From Rhabditoides inermis (Eukaryota > Nematoda > Chromadorea > Rhabditida > Rhabditidae): a stretch of 64,000 nt of DNA. The translations under genes were made by a program, and so were the position numbers. Position 1 is the stretch's first letter; each line of letters starts with the position of its first letter. Positions 10,561-26,533 of this stretch are shown here, one piece after another. The stretch is from assembly GCA_963966185.1 (NCBI GenBank), contig CAWZYM010000327.1, positions 783,501 to 847,500 on the forward strand. The letters are read 5' to 3'. The notes under the pieces are model-generated. The model saw nothing but the letters and a program-made list of their open reading frames with translations. It did no database searches and was not told where the DNA came from.

Positions 10561-11395
10561 ACTGACAGGATTTGACTGCTGAGGCGCGCGGAGCGGCTAT
10601 CTATGATTATAGGCGAGAGTAAATATTTTATAATATTAGATCCGTGATAACTAATCATTGTCAACCAGCTACTGATAGAATTTGACCGCGGAGGCGCGCG
10701 GAGCGGCTGTCTATGATCATAGGCGAAAGTAAATATTTTATAATATTAGATCCGTGATAACTAATCATTGTCAACCAGCTACTGATAGAATTTGACCGCG
10801 GAGGCGCGCGGAGCGGCTGTCTATGATCATAGGCGAGAGTAGAGATTTTATAATATTAGATCCGTGATAACTAATCATTGTCAACCAGCTACTGATAGAA
10901 TTTTACCGCTGAGGCGCGCGGACCGGCTGTCTATGATCATAGGCGAGAGTAGAGATTTTATAATATTAGATCCGTGATAACTAATAATTGTCAACCAGCT
11001 ACTGATAGAATTTGACCGCGGAGGCGCGCGGAGCGGCTGTCTATGATCATAGGCGAGAGTAGAGATTTTATAATATTAGATCCGTGATAACTAATCATTG
11101 TCAACCAGCTACTGATAGAATTTTACCGCTGAGGCGCGCGGACCGGCTGTCTATGATCATAGGCGAGAGTAGAGATTTTATAATATTAGATCCGTGATAA
11201 CTAATAATTGTCAACCAGCTACTGATAGAATTTGACCGCGGAGGCGCGCGGAGCGGCTGTCTATGATCATAGGCGAGAGTAGAGATTTTATAATATTAGA
11301 TCTGTGATAACTAATCATTGTCAACCAGCTACTGATAGAATTTGACCGCGGAGGCGCGCGGAGCGGCTATCTATGATCGTAGAGTAGTATTTTAT
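10561..11395 (+). repeat. Type B array of E3 (7-8 units) with a 220-bp dimer pattern
   Basis: 110-bp units alternate between a GAGGCGCGCGGAGCGG form and a GAGGCGCGCGGACCGG form, giving a two-unit higher-order repeat between about 10890 and 11330. The array ends by switching into type A at a GATCGTAGAGTAGTATTTTATG junction, also seen in E2. Confidence 0.9.
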
Positions 11396-14300
11396 GACGA
11401 GAAAGTGAAATATCAGAGAGTCGGAGAGAATGCATATCAGTAACAGTGATCAATATATTCTTATTATTACTGATCTACTGATAGACTTTGACCGCGGAGG
11501 CGCGCGAAGCGTGCCGGAGCGCCTTCTATGTGCATCCGAGAGAGTGAAATATCAGAGAGTCGGAGAGAATGCATATCAGTAACAGTGATCAATATATTCT
11601 TATTATTACTGATCTACTGATAGACTTTGACCGCGGAGGCGCGCGAAGCGTGCCGGAGCGCCTCCTATGTGCATCCGAGAGAGTGAAATATCAGAGAGTC
11701 GGAGAGAATGCATATCAGTAACAGTGATCAATATATTCTCATTATTACTGATATACTGATCGGCTTTGACCGCGGAGGCGCGCGAAGTGTGCCGGAGCGC
11801 CTCCTATGTGCATCCGAGAGAGTGAAATATCAGAGAGTCGGAGAGAATGCATATCAGTAACAGTGATCAATATATTCTTATTATTACTGATCTACTGATA
11901 GACTTTGACCGCGGAGGCGCGCGAAGCGTGCCGGAGCGCCTCCTATGTGCATCCGAGAGAGTGGAATATCAGAGAGTCGGAGAGAATGCATATCAGTAAC
12001 AGTGATCAATATATTCTTATTTTTACTGATCTACTGATATACTTTGACCGCGGAGGCGCGCGAAGCGTGCCGGAGCGCCTCCTATGTGCATCCGAGAGAG
12101 TGAAATATCAGAGAGTCGGAGAGAATGCATATCAGTAACAGTGATCAATATATTCTTATTATTACTGATCTACTGATAGACTTTGACCGCGGAGGCGCGC
12201 GAAGCGTGCCGGAGCGCCTCCTATGTGCACCCGAGAGAGTGAAATATCAGAGAGTCGGAGAGAATGCATATCAGTAACAGTGATCAATATATTCTTAATA
12301 TTACTGATCTACTGATAGACTTTGACCGCGGAGGCGCGCGAAGCGTGCCGGAGCGGCTCCTATGTGCATCCGAGAGAGTGAAATATCAGAGAGTCGGAGA
12401 GATTGCATATCAGTAACAGTGATCAATATATTCTTATTATTACTGATCTACTGATAGACTTTGACCGCGGAGGCGCGCGAAGCGTGTCGGAGCGCCTCCT
12501 ATGTGCATCCGAGAGAGTGAAACATCAGAGAGTCGGAGAGAATGCATATCAGTAACAGTGATCAATATATTCTTATTATTACTGATCTACTGATAGACTT
12601 TGACCGCGGAGGCGCGCGAAGCGTGCCGGAGCGCCTCCTATGTGCACCCGAGAGAGTGAAATATCAGAGAGTCGGAGAGAATGCATATCAGTAACAGTGA
12701 TCAATATATTCTTATTATTACTGATCTACTGATAGACTTTGACCGCGGAGGCGCGCGAAGCGTGCCGGAGCGCCTCCTATGTGCATCCGAGAGAGTGAAA
12801 TATCAGAGAGTCGGAGAGAATGCATATCAGTAACAGTGATCAATATATTCTTATTAGTACTGATCTACTGATAGACTTTGACCGCGGAGGCGCGCGAAGC
12901 GTGCCGGAGCGCCTCCTATGTGCATCCGAGAGAGTGAAATATCAGAGAGTCGGAGAGAATGCATATCAGTAACAGTGATCAATATATTCTCATTATTACT
13001 GATATACTGATCGGCTTTGACCGCGGAGGCGCGCGAAGTGTGCCGGAGCGCCTCCTATGTGCATCCGAGAGAGTGAAATATCAGAGAGTCGGAGAGAATG
13101 CATATCAGTAACAGTGATCAATATATTCTTATTATTACTGATCTACTGATAGACTTTGACCGCGGAGGCGCGCGAAGCGTGCCGGAGCGCCTCCTATGTG
13201 CATCCGAGAGAGTGGAATATCAGAGAGTCGGAGAGAATGCATATCAGTAACAGTGATCAATATATTCTTATTTTTACTGATCTACTGATATACTTTGACC
13301 GCGGAGGCGCGCGAAGCGTGCCGGAGCGCCTCCTATGTGCATCCGAGAGAGTGAAATATCAGAGAGTCGGAGAGAATGCATATCAGTAACAGTGATCAAT
13401 ATATTCTTATTATTACTGATCTACTGATAGACTTTGACCGCGGAGGCGCGCGAAGCGTGCCGGAGCGCCTCCTATGTGCACCCGAGAGAGTGAAATATCA
13501 GAGAGTCGGAGAGAATGCATATCAGTAACAGTGATCAATATATTCTTAATATTACTGATCTACTGATAGACTTTGACCGCGGAGGCGCGCGAAGCGTGCC
13601 GGAGCGGCTCCTATGTGCATCCGAGAGAGTGAAATATCAGAGAGTCGGAGAGAATGCATATCAGTAACAGTGATCAATATATTCTTATTATTACTGATCT
13701 ACTTATAGACTTTGACCGCGGAGGCGCGCGAAGCGTGCCGGAGCGCCTCCTATGTGCACCCGAGAGAGTGAAATATCAGAGAGTCGGAGAGAATGCATAT
13801 CAGTAACAGTGATCAATATATTCTTATTATTACTGATCTACTGATAGACTTTGACCGCGGAGGCGCGCGAAGCGTGCCGGAGCGCCTCCTATGTGCATCC
13901 GAGAGAGTGAAATATCAGAGAGTCGGAGAGAATGCATATCAGTAACAGTGATCAATATATTCTCATTATTACTGATATACTGATCGGCTTTGACCGCGGA
14001 GGCGCGCGAAGCGTGCCGGAGCGGCTCCTATGTGCATCCGAGAGAGTGAAATATCAGAGAGTCGGAGAGATTGCATATCAGTAACAATGATCAATATATT
14101 CTTATTATTACTGATCTACTGATAGACTTTGACCGCGGAGGCGCGCGGAGCGTGCCGGAGCGCTTTCTATGTGCATAAGAGAAAGTGAACGATCAGAGAG
14201 TCGGATAAAATGCATATTCGTAGCAGTGATCAATATATTCTTATTTTTACTGATCTACTGATATAGTTTGACCGCGGAGGCGCGCGGAGCGTGCCGGAGC

Positions 14301-14560
14301 GCTTTCTATGTGCATACGAGAGAGTGAAAGATCAGAGAGTCGGAGAAAGTGCATATCAGTATCAGTGATCAATGTATTATTATAATTACTGATCTACTGA
14401 TATAGTTTGACCGCGGAAGCGCGCGAAGCGTGCCGGAGCGCTTTCTATGTGCATACGAGAGAGTAAAATATCAGAGAGTGAGAGAAAATGCATATCAGTA
14501 TCAGTGATCATTTTATTATTAATTTTATATCTGAAATACTGATAGGCTATGACCGCGGAG
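11396..14560 (+). repeat. Type A array of E3 (about 23 units) with a 1251-bp higher-order repeat
   Basis: Units are 139 bp. The marker ATATATTCTCATTATTACTG with a GAAGTGTGCC variant recurs at 11731 and 12982, a step of 1251 bp or exactly nine monomers. A third, shortened round begins at 13955 after 973 bp (seven monomers). Two 77-codon frames (11905-12138 and 13156-13389) are identical because of this repeat, not because they are genes. Confidence 0.95.
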
Positions 14561-14852
14561 CGTGCCGGAGCGCCTTCTATGAACATAGTAAATACACCTG
14601 TAGAAAAGCAGTCAACCAGATACTATCAACCAGATAGACTGTGACACTTTCTATTTATTTAAAATTACTGAAAATAAAAAAATAAGGAAATAAATAAAGA
14701 TCAGTCATCTACTGGAAGACTGACAACAGCACTTCTAGCACAGCTCCTAATAGCACTTCCAGAGCACATATCAAGTCAATCTTTATATCAATCGATAGAT
14801 AATATTCTCCTCTATTTTATACCTATATTTCTAGCGCGCGAAGCGCGCTAGT
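14561..14852 (+). repeat. Tail of E3
   Basis: Starts after CGGAGCGTGCCGGAGCGCC with CTATGAACATAG, continues through the A-rich stretch and conserved segment, and ends at hairpin H4 with intact arms. Confidence 0.85.
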
Positions 14853-15758
14853 TGCCTGTAAGTGTAAAATGCTCTATGGTTTCCGTCCGTCCGTCCGTAC
14901 GTCCATCGCTCTACCGTGCCAGCCACTACTCCTATCTAGCCAAACGTGACATCGATCCAATGGTCTCGGTTCCTAGATGCAGGATTCCAATTTTCAGCTC
15001 TTTATCTCTCATATCCGCGGAGATATGAGCTCGAGAAACTCCGACGAAATAGCGCGTAATCAGAGAGAATCAGACAGAAAAGCAGCGAAATAGTGTGTAA
15101 GGTGACGAGACGGTTAGGTGGTTGAGCGGTTGCGTCGAGTAGACCTTACAAGAACGAGTACTGCGAATCGCAGACTTCAGCTATCGAGAAACGGTTTTGA
15201 CGTCACTCCTCTACACTCCCTTACCTACAAATCTGCCCGAAATCGTTTTATAACTCTTTCTGGTTTCCTTTCACGAAGTGATTTAATCGAGGCGAGGCGA
15301 CACCAAACATTTGTCGCGGGCTGTTCAAGAAAAGTAGGCAACCGTGTAAGATCTCCCTTAACTACAACATGCATATAGGTGGCCACTACACTTCTACCAA
15401 AATTTGCATCTTTTTGTGACCTATGACGCCTGCGATCAGCGGATTCCTTTAATCGACGTCGTTTTATTGCCCCGCGACGAGAGAGTGTGGCGAGGTGAGA
15501 GTGCGCCAGCTGCCAGTCAGTCTGCTGTTAGAGAAAGAAACAGTAAATTGTGCAAATGAGCGAGAACATCACCATGCACTACGAAACAGCTCACCACACT
15601 CCAACAAACTGTGCGAATTCTATTTTCTGAGCACATACAATAAAACATTACTATGTGCACTCACGTCATTCTATATTCAAGCAGGGAAGTGAGGCGAGGC
15701 GAAAGAGTGCTACTATGTAGTACGCTCTACCACCTCCTCTTCTCATCCCTCTCTTCTT

Positions 15759-15759
<1 letters not shown>

Positions 15760-15812
<53 letters not shown>
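15760..15812 (+). repeat. CT microsatellite of E4
   Basis: About 50 bp of nearly pure (CT)n ending in a TTATATATTTTATGATATT leader. Confidence 0.9.
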
Positions 15813-15813
<1 letters not shown>

Positions 15814-15870
15814 TATATATTTTATGATATTAGATGAGTGATAACTAATAAATAATAATTGTCAACCAGC

Positions 15871-17463
<1,593 letters not shown>

Positions 17464-17797
17464 ACTGATCTACTGATAGGCGTTGACCGCGGAGGCACGC
17501 GGCAGCGTGCCGGAGCGCCTTCTATGAGCATAGAAAATATTATATCTGTAGAGAAACAGTAACTGTCAACCAGCTACTGATAGACTGTGACACTTTCTAA
17601 ATATTGATAATACTGTAGATTAAAAATAAGGGGAAAAAAGATCAATCTACTGGGAGACTCTGACAACAGTACTTCTATTAGGAGCACAGCTCCTAATAAC
17701 ACTTCCAGAGAACATATCAAGTCAATCTATATAGCAATCGATAGATAATTTTCTCCTCTTTTCAAACTTATATTTCTAGCGCGCGAAGCGCGCTAGT
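17464..17797 (+). repeat. Last monomer remnant and tail of E4
   Basis: The terminal unit has a perfect hairpin, GGCACGC (17494-17500), loop GGCA, GCGTGCC (17505-17511). The tail contains a 10-bp dyad TATTAGGAGC-ACA-GCTCCTAATA (17676-17698), present only in E4, E5 and E7; other copies lack its left arm. It ends at hairpin H5 (17776-17796, loop GAA). Confidence 0.85.
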
Positions 17798-18693
17798 CGG
17801 GTGTATGTGTAAAATGCCCTATGGTTTCCGTACGTCCATCGCTCTACCGCGCCACCCACTACTCCTATCTAGCCAAACGTGACATCGATCCGATGGTCTC
17901 GGTCCCGAGATGCAGGATTCCAATTTTCAGATCTTTATCTCTCATATCCGCGGAGCTATAAGCTCAAGAAGGTCCGACGAAATAGCGCGTAATCCGAGAG
18001 AGTCAGACAGAAAACAGGCGAAATAGTGTGTGAGGCGAGGAGACGGGTCACTGACGAATCGGCTGCGGCGAGTAGACCTTACAAGAACGAGTACTGCGAA
18101 TCGCAGACTTCAGCTTTCGAGAAACGGTTTTCACGTCACTCCTCTACACTCCCTCAGCTACAAATCTGCCCGTAATCTTTTTATAACTCCTCCTGGTTTC
18201 CTTTCACGAAGTGATTTAGTCGAGGCGAGGCGACACCAAACAGTTGTCGCGGGCTGTTCAAGAAAACTAGGCAATCGTGTAAGGTCTCACTTCACTAGAA
18301 CATGTATATAGGTGGCCACTACACTTCTACCAAAATTTGCATCTTTTTGTGACCTCTGACGCCCGCTATCAATTAAATTCCTCTAATCGACGCCACTTTA
18401 TTGCCCCGCGACGAGAGAGTGTGGCGAGGTGAGAGTGCGCCAGCTGCCAGTCTGTCTGCTGTTAGAGAAAGAGACAGTCAATTGTGCAAATGAGCGAGAA
18501 CATCACCACGCACTACGAAACAGCTCACCACACTCCAACAAACTGCGCGATTACTATATTCTGAGTAAATACAATAAAACATTACTATATGCACTCACGT
18601 CCTTCTATATTCAATCATAGAAGTGAGGCGAGGCGAAATAGTATGCAACCTCCTTTTCTCATCCCTCTTCTTTTCTCATCCCTCTTTTTTCGT

Positions 18694-18697
18694 CTCT

Positions 18698-18785
<88 letters not shown>

Positions 18786-18832
18786 CGCCTTTCTCTTTCT
18801 CTCTCGCTCTCTCTTTCGTATCTCTCTTTCTC
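18694..18832 (+). repeat. CT microsatellite of E5
   Basis: (CT)n interrupted by TTTCTTTCGCC and CGTATC motifs, followed by the TTATGTTTTATAATATTAG leader to 18915. Confidence 0.95.
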
Positions 18833-18915
18833 GCTTATGTTTTATAATATTAGACCAGTGATAAGTGTAAATTATACTTGGATCTATAATAAATAAAAAT
18901 TGTTAACCATCTACT

Positions 18916-21900
18916 GATAGGCTTTTACCGCGGAGTGTGCCGGAGCGCCCTCTATGTTCATACGAAAGAGTGAAAGATCAGAGAGTAGGAAGGAATGCAT
19001 ATCAGTACCAGTGTTCAATATATTATTATAATTACTGATCTACTGATCGGCTTTGACCGCGGAGGCGCGCGAAGCGTGCCGGAGCGCTTTCTATGTGCAT
19101 ACGAGAAAATGAACGATCAGAGAGTCGGAGAAAATGCATATAAGTAGCAGTGATCAATATATTCTTACTATTACTGATATACTGATCGACTTTGACCGCG
19201 GAGGCGCGCGGAGCGTGCCGGAGCGCTTTCTATGTGCATACGAGAAAGTGAAAGATCAGAGAGTCGGAGAAAATGCATATCAGTAGCAGTGATCAAGATA
19301 TTCTTATTTTTACTGATCTACTGATATACTTTGACCGCGGAGGCGCGCGAAGCGTGCCGGAGCGCTTTCTATGTGCGTACGAGAGAGTGAAAGATCAGAG
19401 AGTAAGAGAGAATGCATATCAGTATCAGTGATCAATAAATTATTATAATTACTGTTCTACTGATCGGCTTTGACCGCGGAGGCGCGCGAAGCGTGCCGAG
19501 CGCCCTCTATGTGCTTACGAGAGAGTAAATTATCAGAGAGTAGGAGAAAATGCATATCAGTATCAGTGATCATTATATTATTATAATTACTGATCTACTG
19601 ATCGGCTTTGACCGCGGAGGAGCGCGAAGCGTGCCGGAGCGCCCTCTATGTGCTTACGAGAGAGTAAATTATCAGAGAGTAGGAGAAAATGCATATCAGT
19701 ATCAGTGATCAACATATTCTTATTATTACTGATCTACTGATATACTTTGATCGCGGAAGCGCGAAGCGTGCCGGAGCGCTTTCTATGTGCATACGAGCAA
19801 GTGAAAGATCAGAGAGTCGGAGAAAATGCATATCAGTAGCAGTGATCAATATATTCTTACTATTACTGATATACTGATCGACTTTGACCGCGGAGGCGCG
19901 CGGAGCGTGCCGGAGCGCTTTCTATGTGCATACGAGAAAGTGAAATATCAGAGAGTCGAAGAAAATTCATACCAGTAGCAGTGATCAACATATTCTTATT
20001 ATTACTGATCTACTGATATACTTTGATCGCGGAGGCGCGCGAAGCGTGCCGGAGCGCTTTCTATGTGCATACGAGCAAGTGAAAGATCAGAGAGTCGGAG
20101 AAAATGCATATCAGTAGCAGTGATCAATATATTCTTACTATTACTGATATACTGATCGACTTTGACCGCGGAGGCGCGCGGAGCGTGCCGGAGCGCTTTC
20201 TATGTGCATACGAGAAAGTGAAAGATCAGAGAGTCGGAGAAAATGCATATCAGTAGCAGTGATCAAGATATTCTTATTTTTACTGATCTACTGATATACT
20301 TTAACCGCGGAGGCGCGCGAAGCGTGCCGGAGCGCTTTCTATGTGCGTACGAGAGAGTGAAAGATCAGAGAGTAAGAGAGAATGCATATCAGTATCAGTG
20401 ATCAATAAATTATTATAATTACTGTTCTACTGATCGGTTTTGACCGCGGAGGCGCGCGAAGCGTGCCGAGCGCCCTCTATGTGCTTACGAGAGAGTAAAT
20501 TATCAGAGAGTAGGAGAAAATGCATATCAGTATCAGTGATCATTATATTATTATAATTACTGATCTACTGATCGGCTTTGACCGCGGAGGCGCGCGAAGC
20601 GTGCCGGAGCGCCCTCTATGTGCTTACGAGAGAGTAAATTATCAGAGAGTAGAAAAAAACGCATATCAGTATCAGTGATCAGTATATTATTATAATTACT
20701 GATCTACTGATCGGCTTTGACCGCGGAGGCGCGCGAAGCGTGCCGGAGCGCTTTCTATGTGCATACGAGAAAGTGAAAGATCAGAGAGTCGGAGAAAATG
20801 CATATCAGTAGCAGTGATCAAGATATTCTTATTTTTACTGATCTACTGATATACTTTGACCGCGGAGGCGCGCGAAGCGTGCCGGAGCGCTTTCTATGTG
20901 CGTACGAGAGAGTGAAAGATCAGAGAGTAAGAGAGAATGCATATCAGTATCAGTGATCAATAAATTATTATAATTACTGTTCTACTGATCGGCTTTGACC
21001 GCGGAGGCGCGCGAAGCGTGCCGAGCGCCCTCTATGTGCTTACGAGAGAGTAAATTATCAGAGAGTAGGAGAAAATGCATATCAGTATCAGTGATCATTA
21101 TATTATTATAATTACTGATCTACTGATCGGCTTTGACCGCGGAGGAGCGCGAAGCGTGCCGGAGCGCCCTCTATGTGCTTACGAGAGAGTAAATTATCAG
21201 AGAGTAGGAGAAAATGCATATCAGTATCAGTGATCAACATATTCTTATTATTACTGATCTACTGATATACTTTGATCGCGGAAGCGCGAAGCGTGCCGGA
21301 GCGCTTTCTATGTGCATACGAGCAAGTGAAAGATCAGAGAGTCGGAGAAAATGCATATCAGTAGCAGTGATCAATATATTCTTACTATTACTGATATACT
21401 GATCGACTTTGACCGCGGAGGCGCGCGGAGCGTGCCGGAGCGCTTTCTATGTGCATACGAGAAAGTGAAATATCAGAGAGTCGAAGAAAATTCATACCAG
21501 TAGCAGTGATCAACATATTCTTATTATTACTGATCTACTGATATACTTTGATCGCGGAGGCGCGCGAAGCGTGCCGGAGCGCTTTCTATGTGCATACGAG
21601 CAAGTGAAAGATCAGAAAGTCGGAGAAAATGCATATCAGTAGCAGTGATCAATATATTCTTACTATTACTGATATACTGATCGACTTTGACCGCGGAGGC
21701 GCGCGGAGCGTGCCGGAGCGCTTTCTATGTGCATACGAGAAAGTGAAAGATCAGAGAGTCGGAGAAAATGCATATCAGTAGCAGTGATCAAGATATTCTT
21801 ATTTTTACTGATCTACTGATATACTTTAACCGCGGAGGCGCGCGAAGCGTGCCGGAGCGCTTTCTATGTGCGTACGAGAGAGTGAAAGATCAGAGAGTAA

Positions 21901-24230
21901 GAGAGAATGCATATCAGTATCAGTGATCAATAAATTATTATAATTACTGTTCTACTGATCGGTTTTGACCGCGGAGGCGCGCGAAGCGTGCCGAGCGCCC
22001 TCTATGTGCTTACGAGAGAGTAAATTATCAGAGAGTAGGAGAAAATGCATATCAGTATCAGTGATCATTATATTATTATAATTACTGATCTACTGATCGG
22101 CTTTGACCGCGGAGGCGCGCGAAGCGTGCCGGAGCGCCCTCTATGTGCTTACGAGAGAGTAAATTATCAGAGAGTAGAAAAAAACGCATATCAGTATCAG
22201 TGATCAGTATATTATTATAATTACTGATCTACTGATCGGCTTTGACCGCGGAGGCGCGCGAAGCGTGCCGGAGCGCTTTCTATGTGCATACGAGAAAGTA
22301 AAATATCAGAGAGTCGAAGAAAATTCATACCAGTAGCAGTGATCAACATATTCTTATTATTACTGATCTACTGATATACTTTGATCGCGGAGGCGCGCGA
22401 AGCGTGCCGGAGCGCTTTCTATGTGCATACGAGCAAGTGAAAGATCAGAGAGTCGGAGAAAATGCATATCAGTAGCAGTGATCAATATATTCTTACTATT
22501 ACTGATATACTGATCGACTTTGACCGCGGAGGCGCGCGGAGCGTGCCGGAGCGCTTTCTATGTGCATACGAGAAAGTGAAAGATCAGAGAGTCGGAGAAA
22601 ATGCATATCAGTAGCAGTGATCAATATATTCTTACTATTACTGATATACTGATCGACTTTGACCGCGGAGGCGCGCGGAGCGTGCCGGAGCGCTTTCTAT
22701 GTGCATACGAGAAAGTGAAAGATCAGAGAGTCGGAGAAAATGCATATCAGTAGCAGTGATCAAGATATTCTTATTTTTACTGATCTACTGATATACTTTA
22801 ACCGCGGAGGCGCGCGAAGCGTGCCGGAGCGCTTTCTATGTGCGTACGAGAGAGTGAAAGATCAGAGAGTAAGAGAGAATGCATATCAGTATCAGTGATC
22901 AATAAATTATTATAATTACTGTTCTACTGATCGGCTTTGACCGCGGAGGCGCGCGAAGCGTGCCGAGCGCCCTCTATGTGCTTACGAGAGAGTAAATTAT
23001 CAGAGAGTAGGAGAAAATGCATATCAGTATCAGTGATCATTATATTATTATAATTACTGATCTACTGATCGGCTTTGACCGCGGAGGCGCGCGAAGCGTG
23101 CCGGAGCGCCCTCTATGTGCTTACGAGAGAGTAAATTATCAGAGAGTAGAAAAAAATGCATATCAGTATCAGTGATCAGTATATTATTATAATTACTGAT
23201 CTACTGATCGGCTTTGAACGCGGAGGCGCGCGAAGCGTGCCGGAGCGCTTTCTATGTGCATACGAGAAAGTAAAATATCAGAGAGTCGAAGAAAATTCAT
23301 ACCAGTAGCAGTGATCAACATATTCTTATTATTACTGATCTACTGATATACTTTGATCGCGGAGGCGCGCGAAGCGTGCCGGAGCGCTTTCTATGTGCAT
23401 ACGAGCAAGTGAAAGATCAGAGAGTCGGAGAAAATGCATATCAGTAGCAGTGATCAATATATTCTTACTATTACTGATATACTGATCGACTTTGACCGCG
23501 GAGGCGCGCGGAGCGTGCCGGAGCGCTTTCTATGTGCATACGAGAAAGTGAAAGATCAGAGAGTCGGAGAAAATGCATATCAGTAGCAGTGATCAAGATA
23601 TTCTTATTTTTACTGATCTACTGATATACTTTGACCGCGGAGGCGCGCGAAGCGTGCCGGAGCGCTTTCTATGTGCGTACGAAAGAGTGAAAGATCAGAG
23701 AGTAAGAGAGAATGCATATCAGTATCAGTGATCAATAAATTATTATAATTACTGTTCTACTGATCGGCTTTGACCGCGGAGGCGCGCGAAGCGTGCCGAG
23801 CGCCCTCTATGTGCTTACGAGAGAGTAAATTATCAGAGAGTAGGAGAAAATGCATATCAGTATCAGTGATCATTATATTATTATAATTACTGATCTACTG
23901 ATCGGCTTTGACCGCGGAGGCGCGCGAAGCGTGCCGGAGCGCCCTCTATGTGCTTACGAGAGAGTAAATTATCAGAGAGTAGGAGAAAATGCATATCAGT
24001 ATCAGTGATCAATAAATTATTATAATTACTGATCTACAGATCGGCTTTGACCGCGGAGGCGCGCGAAGCGTGCCGGAGCGCCCTTTATGTGCTTACGAGA
24101 GAGTAAATTATCAGAGAGTAGAAAAAAATGCATATCAGTATCAGTGATCAGTATATTATTATAATTACTGATCTACTGATCGGCTTTGACCGCGGAGGCG
24201 CGCGAAGCGTGCCGGAGCGCCTTCTTGAGC
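18916..24230 (+). repeat. Type A array 1 of E5 (about 38 units) with a 1525-bp higher-order repeat
   Basis: Mixed subtypes (TAGCAGTGATCAATATATTC; TATCAGTGATCATTATATT; GTAGAAAAAAACGCATATC) recur in a fixed order. The stretch from about 19500 repeats at about 21025, an offset of 1525 bp (11 monomers), and part of the block returns again at about 22300 and 23270. Identical 62-codon frames at 19689 and 21214 only reflect this period. Confidence 0.92.
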
Positions 24231-24360
24231 AAAGGAGAGAGAGAGAGAAAAGCGGAGAAACGAAAAGTGTAGTTTAGTTATAACATATTTATCACTCATA
24301 TACCGATAGTCTTCGGCTGCATCTCGGAGCGCGAGAATCAAAAATTATCAACAAGCTACT
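24231..24360 (+). repeat. Truncated GA module in E5
   Basis: Short (GA)n, then AAGCGGAGAAACGAAAAGTG and TCTTCGGCTGCATCTCGGAG. It then jumps to CGAGAATCAAAAATTATCAA and, at GCTACT, directly into CAGAGAGTGGGAG of a monomer. The same two breakpoints occur in E9. Confidence 0.85.
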
Positions 24361-25931
24361 CAGAGAGTGGGAGAAAATGCATATCAGTATCAGTGATCAA
24401 TGTATTATTATAATTACTGATCTACTGATCGACTCTGACCGCGGAGGCGCGCGAAGCGTGCCGGAGCGCCTTCTATGTGCAAACGAAAGAGTAAAAGATC
24501 AGAGAGTCGGAGAAAATGCATATCAGTATCAGTGATCAATGTATTATTATAATTACTGATCTACTGATCGACTCTGACCGCGGAGGCGCGCGAAGCGTGC
24601 CGGAGCGCCTTCTATGTGCATACGAGAGAGTAAAAAATCACAGAGTCGGAGAAAATGCATATCAGTATCAGTGATCAATGTATTATTATAATTACTGATC
24701 TACTGATCGGCTTTGACCGCGGAGGCGCGCGAAGCGTGCCGGAGCGCTTTCTATGTGCATACGAGAAAGTGAAAGATCAGAGAGTAGGAGAAAAGGCATA
24801 TCAGTATCAGTGATCAGTATATTTATATAGTTACTGATCTACTGATCGGCTTTGACCGCGAAGGCGCGCGAAGCGGGCCGGAGCGCCTTCTATGTGCATA
24901 CGAAAGAGTAAAAAATCAGAGAGTCGAAGAAAATGCATATCAGTATCAGTGATCAATGTATTATTATAATTACTGATCTACTGATCGGCTTTGACCGCGG
25001 AGGCGCGCGAAGCGTGCCGGAGCGCTTTCTATGTGCATACGAGAAAGTGAAAGATCAGAGAGTCGGAGAAAATGCATATCAGTATCAGTGATCAATGTAT
25101 TATTATAATTACTGATCTACTGATCGGCTTTGACCGCGGAGGCGCGCGAAGCGTGCCGCAGCGCTTTCTATGTGCATACAAGAAAGTGAAAGATCAGAGA
25201 GTCGGAGAAAATGCATATCAGTAGCAGTGCTCAATATATTCGTATTATTACTGATCTACTGATCGACTTTGACCGCGGAGGCGCGCGGAGCGTGCCGGAG
25301 CGCCCTCCATGTGCGTACGAGAGAGTGAAAGATCAGAGAGTAGGAGAGAATGCATATCAGTATCAGTGATCAATATATTATTATAATTACTGATCTACTG
25401 ATCGGCTTTGACCGCGGAGGCGCGCGAAGCGTGCCGGAGCGTCCTCTATGTGCTTACGAGAGAGTAAATTATCAGAGAGTAGGAGAAAATTCATATCAGT
25501 AACAGTGATCAATATATTATTATAATTACTGATCTACTGATCGGCTTTGACCGCGGAGGCGCGCGAAGCGTGCCGGAGCGCCTTCTATGTGCATACGAAA
25601 GAGTAAAAAATCAGAGAGTCAGAGAAAATGCGTATCAGTATCAGTGATCAATGTTTTATTATAATTACTGATCTACTGATCGGCTTTGACCGCGGAGGCG
25701 CGCGAAGCGTGCCGGAGCGCTTTCTATGTGCATACGAGAAAATGAACAAACAGAGAGTTGGAGAAAATGCATATCAGTAGCAGTGATCAATGTTTTATTA
25801 TAATTACTGATCTACTGACCGGCTTTGACCGCGGAGGCGCGCGGAGCGTGCCGGAGCGCCCTCTATGTGCATGTGAGAGAGTGAAAGATCAGAGAGTCAG
25901 AGAAAATTCATATCAGTATCAGTGATCAATA

Positions 25932-25932
<1 letters not shown>
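24361..25932 (+). repeat. Type A array 2 of E5 (about 11 units)
   Basis: Units with TATCAGTGATCAATGTATT and GATCGACTCTGACCGCGGAG variants, less regular than array 1. The last unit before the ATT tract (CATGTGAGAGAGTG, GTCAGAGAAAATTC) is the same as in E4 and E7. Confidence 0.9.

Positions 25933-26533
<601 letters not shown>

Larger units (their letters stand above)
9567..14852 (+). mobile_element. E3: HINE-like element with the most uniform type A array
   Basis: Core about 9581-10422, with only a GTACGTCC stub of the microsatellite. The core frame happens to stay open for 133 codons here (9679-10080) but shows no domain. A very short CT tract follows, then leader, type B units, about 23 type A units and tail with hairpin H4 (14831-14851, loop GAA). 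Confidence 0.65.

Noticed and set aside
11905..13389. Identical 77-codon frames repeated in E3, and similar repeats in E5 and E10
   Set aside because: Identity is explained by the higher-order repeat of monomers. The frame changes with each monomer subtype and has no start-site conservation.
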